Notes under the pieces: generated by a model | What the model saw: only the letters and a program-made list of their open reading frames with translations | What the model was told of the DNA's origin: nothing | The model's database searches: none | Made by a program: the position numbers and the translations under genes | Source of the DNA: an uncultured Sulfuricurvum sp. | GTDB lineage: Bacteria; Campylobacterota; Campylobacteria; Campylobacterales; Sulfurimonadaceae | NCBI RefSeq assembly: GCF_937936435.1 | Contig: NZ_CALDDG010000013.1 | Span: forward strand, 1 to 6,597 | DNA length: 6,597 bases | Direction of reading: 5' to 3' | In this document: piece by piece, positions 6,430-6,597 of the stretch | Layout: every line of letters begins with the position of its first letter | Numbering within the stretch: position 1 is the stretch's first letter

Positions 6430-6597
6430 TTACATTAAACCGTTAAGCATAAGGTATCGATACATCGGTTGCAGCACATAAAGGTCGAATGCCCACCATA
6501 ACCATCTCGGTTTTGCCGGATCAACCGCGGATGCTGCAGCTAATCCGCCATAATTCAACTCCGCCATAATAATCTCGCCACACGAGACTTTCAACGG
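6430..6597 (-). CDS. C-terminal end of a probable SQR-like membrane-associated flavoprotein
   Basis: Reading the minus strand from the right edge gives 55 codons ending in TAA (6430-6432); the N-terminus is outside the window. Seen: a segment with a cysteine and an acidic turn (SCGEIIMAELNYGG, 5-18 of the fragment), then DPAKPRWLWWAFDLYVL (26-42) and QPMYRYLMLNGLM to the end. The closing part is rich in aromatic residues and amphipathic, like the C-terminal helices that anchor sulfide:quinone oxidoreductases and related type II NADH dehydrogenase-like flavoproteins to the membrane. Naming it SQR-like is pattern recognition from a short tail and could be wrong. The reality of the coding frame is better supported than the name: it is open to the edge, has an unbiased residue mix, and its stop falls just before the palindrome. 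It runs in the same direction as the PAS/chemotaxis genes, 130 bases upstream of them. Confidence 0.6.
   Translation of the reverse strand, partial: PLKVSCGEIIMAELNYGGLAAASAVDPAKPRWLWWAFDLYVLQPMYRYLMLNGLM

Overview
The window most resembles a chromosomal segment of a sulfur-oxidising member of the Campylobacterota (a Sulfuricurvum/Sulfurimonas-like bacterium). This rests on three things: a sulfide:quinone oxidoreductase (SQR)-family gene, a two-gene Aer-type (CetB/CetA-like) redox taxis pair as known from Campylobacter, and compact genes separated by short AT-rich gaps. The assignment is inference from gene content, not from a marker gene.

Layout, left to right. (1) 1-791, minus: N-terminal 263 residues of a sulfide:quinone oxidoreductase-like flavoprotein that runs off the left edge. 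(2) 792-928: its promoter region, with a TATAAT box and an 11-bp-spaced direct repeat. (3) 929-3532, minus: complete pepN, an M1 zinc aminopeptidase with every expected catalytic residue. (4) 3533-3616: divergent promoter region. (5) 3617-4807, plus: a YuxH-type protein with a degenerate EAL domain followed by an HDOD domain. It overlaps the 3' end of the next gene by 11 bp. (6) 4797-5906, minus: a short methyl-accepting chemotaxis protein with a two-helix membrane hairpin and no periplasmic sensor. (7) 5915-6299, minus: an Aer-type FAD-binding PAS protein placed directly upstream of the chemotaxis gene. It is interrupted by a one-base frameshift, so the open frame ends early at 6000. (8) 6300-6429: a regulatory gap with a perfect 11-bp-arm palindrome overlapping a TTGACA hexamer and two TATAAT boxes. 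(9) 6430-6597, minus: the last 55 codons of a membrane-associated protein whose tail resembles SQR-like flavoproteins.

Functionally, the segment joins sulfide-linked respiration at both ends to a redox/energy taxis receptor and a probable c-di-GMP-related regulatory protein, with housekeeping pepN between them. The PAS protein (FAD sensor) and the chemotaxis protein (membrane anchor and kinase-control module) would together form one split Aer receptor, provided the frameshift is a sequencing error or is bypassed. There is no mobile element, RNA gene or CRISPR array. I see no wholly new system. The best leads are the frameshifted split aerotaxis receptor and the palindrome that probably controls it.
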